From positions 62,001 through 126,000 of the forward strand of contig JBOEGY010000006.1 of assembly GCA_050633665.1 (NCBI GenBank): DNA of 64,000 bases, read 5' to 3'. The position numbers were made by a program, and so were the translations under genes. The notes beneath the pieces are model-generated. The model worked only from the letters and a program-made list of their open reading frames with translations, did no database searches and was not told where the DNA came from. Source of the stretch: JAUIAI01 sp050633665. Lineage in GTDB: Bacteria; Pseudomonadota; Gammaproteobacteria; Burkholderiales; Burkholderiaceae_E. The stretch's first letter is position 1; each line of letters opens with the position of its first letter. Below, one piece after another: positions 60,724-64,000 of this stretch.

Positions 60724-62367
60724 ATGCGAAGGTGCCGTCTCGGCGTCCTGGGCGGTTTCAGCCTGACTGGTCCCCACGGAAATTCGCTGGCGCCACGGAA
60801 CAAAAAAGAGTGCGCGTTACTGGCGATGCTGGCGTTGTCGTCCAGGCAGCGCAGATCCCGGTCATGGCTGCAGAGCCGCCTTTGGGGTGACAGCTCACCG
60901 CGGCGCAGCGCCGCCAATCTTCGTCAGGCCTTGCTTAATATTCGTCACCTGCCCGATCCGGCCGGTTCGATCATCGAATCCAGCCGGACGGAAATCTGGC
61001 TGAACCCAGACCGCGTCGAACTGGAGCATCAGAGTGCGCTCAGAGAGTCGGGACTCCCGCTGGCGGGAGAGGTACTGGAGGGCATGGACATTGCCGAGGA
61101 ACCGTTTGAGGAATGGCTCTCGAACATCCGCCAGTGGTATCAACGACCCAGGCGCGCGGCGTCAAGTCAAAACTCATTGTCCGAGCATCGATTTGATTCA
61201 ACCCCGGCGACGCCGACTTTCCTGTTTCAGATGCCGGTGGCTGATTCGACACCGCAGACGCTGGACGCGGCAAATCACCTGCTTGATCATCTGATCGACG
61301 GAGCCCGTACTTTTTCGGGTGCTCTGCTGGAGGACCGGCGGAATATTTCAATGGCCGAAGACATTGATCTGCGACGTCCGACACCGCTGGATTGCGAAAT
61401 CACCCTTCGTCTCAGACGTGAAGGTGGCTTGCATATGGGGTACCTGATGGTGACCCGGATTGCCGACCGGCGAGTGCTTTGGAATACTCGTGTCGAGTTT
61501 TCTGCCCGCAGAGGGGCAAAGCATTCTGAGCGATTCGCCAGAACCACTCAATTGTTCATCGATTTCCTGATCAACAAAGAACAGCGTCTGGCAGGTATCG
61601 AGTCGGCGGGCGACAATGCTGGCCTGGCCGTTGGCGTCGCATTGACCGGCTTGTTCACGCCGGGACGGTTCGACATGGCTACCGTGCGCCGGTATCTGGA
61701 CACAGCCATTGGCACTCAGCCCAGTGGTCTGCAATTTGCGCTGCGGGCGATGACCTCTTTGTATCAGTTCGGAGATCGCAAAGCCGACTCCGATGTGGAA
61801 TCGGCTATCAGTGCCGATTTGCGAGCCGCGCAGCAACTGGATCCTTCCAACGCGGTTATTCACGCGCTGTCCGGGCAGGTTGCCGGGTTCTATCGGCTGT
61901 CTCCGGGGGTGGCCCTTGACCACACGGCAACGGCGATTGCACTGGCGCCCAATAATCCGATTTGTCAGGTGATGCGCGCGACCTCGCTGCTGTACGCGGG
62001 CGAGCAATCGAAGGCCTATTCTTTGGCCTTGCAAGCCAGACAAGCTGGCCGGACTACTTTCGTTCAGCCGGTGGTTGAATCGATCTGTTGCATGGCGGCC
62101 GCTTTGTCGGGTCAGTTCCAGCAATCAATTGTTCATGGTGAACTGGCCATCGAAGGGGCGCCCGAGTTTCGCCCGCCGCTGCTTCATTTGCTTGGCTCGT
62201 ACGCGCATCTCAAACAGGGCGAGGAGGCGATAAGAATCAGAGAGAAGCTCAAAAAGCGCGATCCTGATTTTTCTGCCGAGCTGCTGGCTTCGCCCGAGTA
62301 TCCACTCGCGAGCCATGCCTCGCGTCAATTCGTCGTCGACGGGATGGTCTATCTGGGGCCCAATTAA
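60724..62367 (+). CDS. SARP-like transcriptional regulator with C-terminal helical repeats
   Basis: A 547-residue soluble protein. The N-terminus (about 3-100) resembles the OmpR/SARP winged helix: LGVLGGFSLTGPHGNSL, then the NKKECALLAMLALSS block, SWLQSRLWGDSSPRRSAANLRQAL and the ending ALLNIRHL. A linker and a middle region of unclear nature follow, then alpha-helical repeats of TPR type (about 320-530; for example AIALAPNNPICQVMRATSLLYAGEQSKAYSLALQA). SARP proteins are transcriptional activators, common in Actinobacteria and less so here. The gene starts an operon with the PAP2-fold protein and an M20 peptidase. Confidence 0.8.
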   Translation: MRRCRLGVLGGFSLTGPHGNSLAPRNKKECALLAMLALSSRQRRSRSWLQSRLWGDSSPRRSAANLRQALLNIRHLPDPAGSIIESSRTEIWLNPDRVELEHQSALRESGLPLAGEVLEGMDIAEEPFEEWLSNIRQWYQRPRRAASSQNSLSEHRFDSTPATPTFLFQMPVADSTPQTLDAANHLLDHLIDGARTFSGALLEDRRNISMAEDIDLRRPTPLDCEITLRLRREGGLHMGYLMVTRIADRRVLWNTRVEFSARRGAKHSERFARTTQLFIDFLINKEQRLAGIESAGDNAGLAVGVALTGLFTPGRFDMATVRRYLDTAIGTQPSGLQFALRAMTSLYQFGDRKADSDVESAISADLRAAQQLDPSNAVIHALSGQVAGFYRLSPGVALDHTATAIALAPNNPICQVMRATSLLYAGEQSKAYSLALQARQAGRTTFVQPVVESICCMAAALSGQFQQSIVHGELAIEGAPEFRPPLLHLLGSYAHLKQGEEAIRIREKLKKRDPDFSAELLASPEYPLASHASRQFVVDGMVYLGPN

Positions 62368-62387
62368 CGCTACCAAGGAGTCTGACA

Positions 62388-63386
62388 ATGCAGCTACCAC
62401 CGTATGGTCTGTTGAGCAACGAGTACCAAGTAGCCTTGTCAGACAAACCAATGCTCGACTGGCAGGGGTCGAGCGCACAGTACCAGCGCTTTATCAAAGA
62501 AATGCGTCGGGACATCGCGACCCACATCTGGCCTGCATATGACTACCGGCGGGGCAAGTGGAAAGGCGCGGCCAGCGAGTTTGCCGAGGCCGCGACCAAG
62601 GCTGAACTGAAAATCTGTATTGACCGGTTTCAGAGAGCAGGCATTCTTGAGCGCTATCCACAGGCGTGCGATTCGTTGCCTGAACCGTTTCGTCGCAATC
62701 ACTTGTGGCATTTCAGAGTTGAAGACGGGCAGGAGCATCAAGAGCCTTTTCTGGACGCGCTCGCCTCCAAGACATCGATCAACAATTATCTGTACTACGA
62801 CCCGAGCTACGACCCGGATGTTTTTGTCTCGGTTTTTCTGGGCCAGGCCCGGCGCAAGATTCACGGGCTGTTCGATTTCAAGCCGTATTTTGCGCGTCCC
62901 AGACCGCATCAGGTGGCGTCAATCTATGGGCTGGATAAATTCCAGACCCGAATTGCAGAGATAGGGCGCCATACCGGTCTCCATCCTGCGCTGATCAGCG
63001 GTCATAGTGTCCAGGGTATTTTGTTATCAAGCCTGGTCCTTGAAACATGGCTGGATGCCGGCGAGCCCAGTCGCGAATCAACGGAACAGCTTGGCTGGTA
63101 TGCAGTCGATCTGGGGGATCGCCGGGTGTTTGCCGGCGTTCACTACCCGACCGATAACATTGCCTCCTGGATTCTTTCACTTCGCTTGATACCCAGGGCG
63201 TATCGTCACACCGACAAGATCCTGAGCTTTGCACTAAACGCCATTACCCAAAAGAGCCTTGTCTATCAGGTGGTCACTGAGACATTTTCTGGCAACAAGA
63301 ATCTACGGCATAGTCTGAAGCTGCTCGAGAAACAAGTTGCCGAATCGCGGGCTTTACTCGATAACGGGTTGGCGGCTCAAGGTTAA
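62388..63386 (+). CDS. PAP2-superfamily protein (vanadium haloperoxidase-like fold)
   Basis: A 332-residue soluble-looking protein. The three active-site motifs of the PAP2/vanadium-haloperoxidase superfamily are intact: K165-x6-R172-P173 (KPYFARPRP), S204-G205-H206 (ISGHS) and R246-x5-H252-x3-D256 (RVFAGVHYPTD). Family members are phosphatases acting on lipid phosphates, acid phosphatases, or vanadium haloperoxidases. No signal peptide or TM helices are obvious, so a membrane lipid phosphatase is less likely. AAGGAG precedes the ATG; it lies 20 bp after the SARP-like gene and 27 bp before an M20 peptidase. Confidence 0.82.
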   Translation: MQLPPYGLLSNEYQVALSDKPMLDWQGSSAQYQRFIKEMRRDIATHIWPAYDYRRGKWKGAASEFAEAATKAELKICIDRFQRAGILERYPQACDSLPEPFRRNHLWHFRVEDGQEHQEPFLDALASKTSINNYLYYDPSYDPDVFVSVFLGQARRKIHGLFDFKPYFARPRPHQVASIYGLDKFQTRIAEIGRHTGLHPALISGHSVQGILLSSLVLETWLDAGEPSRESTEQLGWYAVDLGDRRVFAGVHYPTDNIASWILSLRLIPRAYRHTDKILSFALNAITQKSLVYQVVTETFSGNKNLRHSLKLLEKQVAESRALLDNGLAAQG

Positions 63387-63413
63387 CCTCCAGATCTTTC
63401 GAAGAGGGTGTTT

Positions 63414-64000
63414 ATGAGGCTGCTTGCAAAGCGAATTTTCCAGTTTTGTCTGGCCGCCGTAGCCGCACTGTTACTGGTGTTGATAGTGAATACGCTTCGG
63501 TACTCACCGACGGAGTCTGTCGGTTCCGCACCGTTGCCAACGCGGGAGACGGTTGGGTCAGCTGCTGAAAAGCTGGCTCAGAGCATTCGGTTCCAAACCG
63601 TTCGGGCGGTGGACAACCCGCAGCCGTTTGAGCGGTTTATCGGCTGGCTGGAGGCTGCCTATCCGGTTGTTCACCAGACTCTGATCAGGCAGAACGAGGG
63701 GCAGCTTTCATTGCTGTATCGCTGGCAAGGCTCTGATGAATCATTAAAGCCGATATTGCTGGCGGCTCACTATGACGTCGTGCCGGTTCGGCCGGAAACG
63801 CTCGATAGATGGACTCACCCTCCTTACAAGGGGGTGGTGGCCGATGGATTTGTCTGGGGCCGTGGCACGCTCGACAACAAAGGGGCGGTCATCGCCATTT
63901 GCGAAGCTGTCGAGCGGCTCGTAGGCGCTGGCTTTCAGCCGCAGCGGACGGTTTATCTGAGTTTTGGACATGATGAGGAAACCGGCGGAGAAAGGGGCGC
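63414..64000 (+). CDS. M20-family metallopeptidase (PM20D1/carboxypeptidase S-like), N-terminal part
   Basis: The gene runs off the window; 195 residues are visible. An N-terminal membrane anchor (about 8-27) is followed by the M20 fold. Visible metal-binding blocks: AAHYDVVPV (His ligand and Asp), GRGTLDNKG (bridging Asp) and FGHDEETGG (catalytic Glu and ligand). The ATG is preceded by AGAGGG. Related membrane-anchored M20 enzymes hydrolyse or form N-acyl amino acids (PM20D1-like) or cleave C-terminal residues. It is the third gene of the operon begun by the SARP-like regulator. Confidence 0.88.
   Translation, partial: MRLLAKRIFQFCLAAVAALLLVLIVNTLRYSPTESVGSAPLPTRETVGSAAEKLAQSIRFQTVRAVDNPQPFERFIGWLEAAYPVVHQTLIRQNEGQLSLLYRWQGSDESLKPILLAAHYDVVPVRPETLDRWTHPPYKGVVADGFVWGRGTLDNKGAVIAICEAVERLVGAGFQPQRTVYLSFGHDEETGGERG

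Noticed and set aside
61348..62124. 258-codon minus-strand open frame inside the SARP-like gene
   Set aside because: No recognisable features and it is opposite the helical-repeat part of a better supported gene.
1..64000. Mobile elements, CRISPR arrays, prophage or rRNA genes
   Set aside because: None seen: no transposase-like proteins, no regularly spaced repeat-spacer pattern and no structural RNA signatures in the intergenic regions.

Overview
The window looks like chromosomal DNA of a metabolically versatile Gram-negative bacterium, most likely a gamma- or betaproteobacterium. Supports are an LpxR-type outer-membrane lipid A deacylase, a CSS-EAL phosphodiesterase, the prkA-yeaH-spoVR stress trio, several TRAP transporters and moderate-to-high GC judged by eye. 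I see no rRNA, tRNA, insertion sequence, phage gene or CRISPR array. Nearly everything is protein coding, in tight operons, with both ends of the window cutting genes.

Layout. 0-7.7 kb: acyl-CoA/beta-oxidation genes (thiolase end, acyl-CoA ligase, SDR and MaoC hydratase resembling the two halves of peroxisomal multifunctional enzyme 2), interrupted by LpxR and by a CSS-EAL phosphodiesterase coupled to a tandem-DEP protein. 7.7-14.2 kb: a serine hydrolase and a divergent GH17 / GH17-GT2 pair, probably for a periplasmic beta-glucan. 14.2-21 kb: DsbA-like protein, spoVR-yeaH-prkA, an HDOD-like protein. 21-28.2 kb: GMC oxidoreductase, DctPQM TRAP transporter, LacI regulator with a perfect operator palindrome, aldo/keto reductase.

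28.2-41.3 kb: a complete 4-hydroxybenzoate / protocatechuate 4,5-cleavage pathway in two same-strand operons. PobA makes protocatechuate, LigAB opens the ring, LigC oxidises the semialdehyde to pyrone dicarboxylate, LigI hydrolyses it, a LigU/GalD-type tautomerase and LigJ convert oxalomesaconate, and LigK cleaves to pyruvate and oxaloacetate. An IclR regulator sits between the operons, with two overlapping palindromes in front of pobA. Pirin and a TAXI-type TRAP transporter are appended to the pobA operon, and an unexplained DUF1932 dehydrogenase lies inside the ligK operon.

41.3-51.5 kb: VWA protein; peptide-type ABC transporter operon with a fused permease-ATPase and its own FCD/GntR regulator, divergent from an M20 carbamoylase-type amidase; MFS exporter. 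51.5-57.8 kb: second TAXI TRAP transporter, a Baeyer-Villiger-type monooxygenase and a GlxA-like regulator. 57.9-64 kb: beta-barrel protein, two small membrane proteins, a PAS-LuxR regulator, then a SARP-like regulator leading an operon with a PAP2/vanadium-haloperoxidase-fold protein and an M20 peptidase. The SARP-like gene is preceded by three direct repeats at 11-bp spacing and a hairpin that covers its ribosome binding site. I consider this end the least explained and most interesting part. A recurring design is a strong hairpin just after the solute-binding-protein gene of transporter operons.
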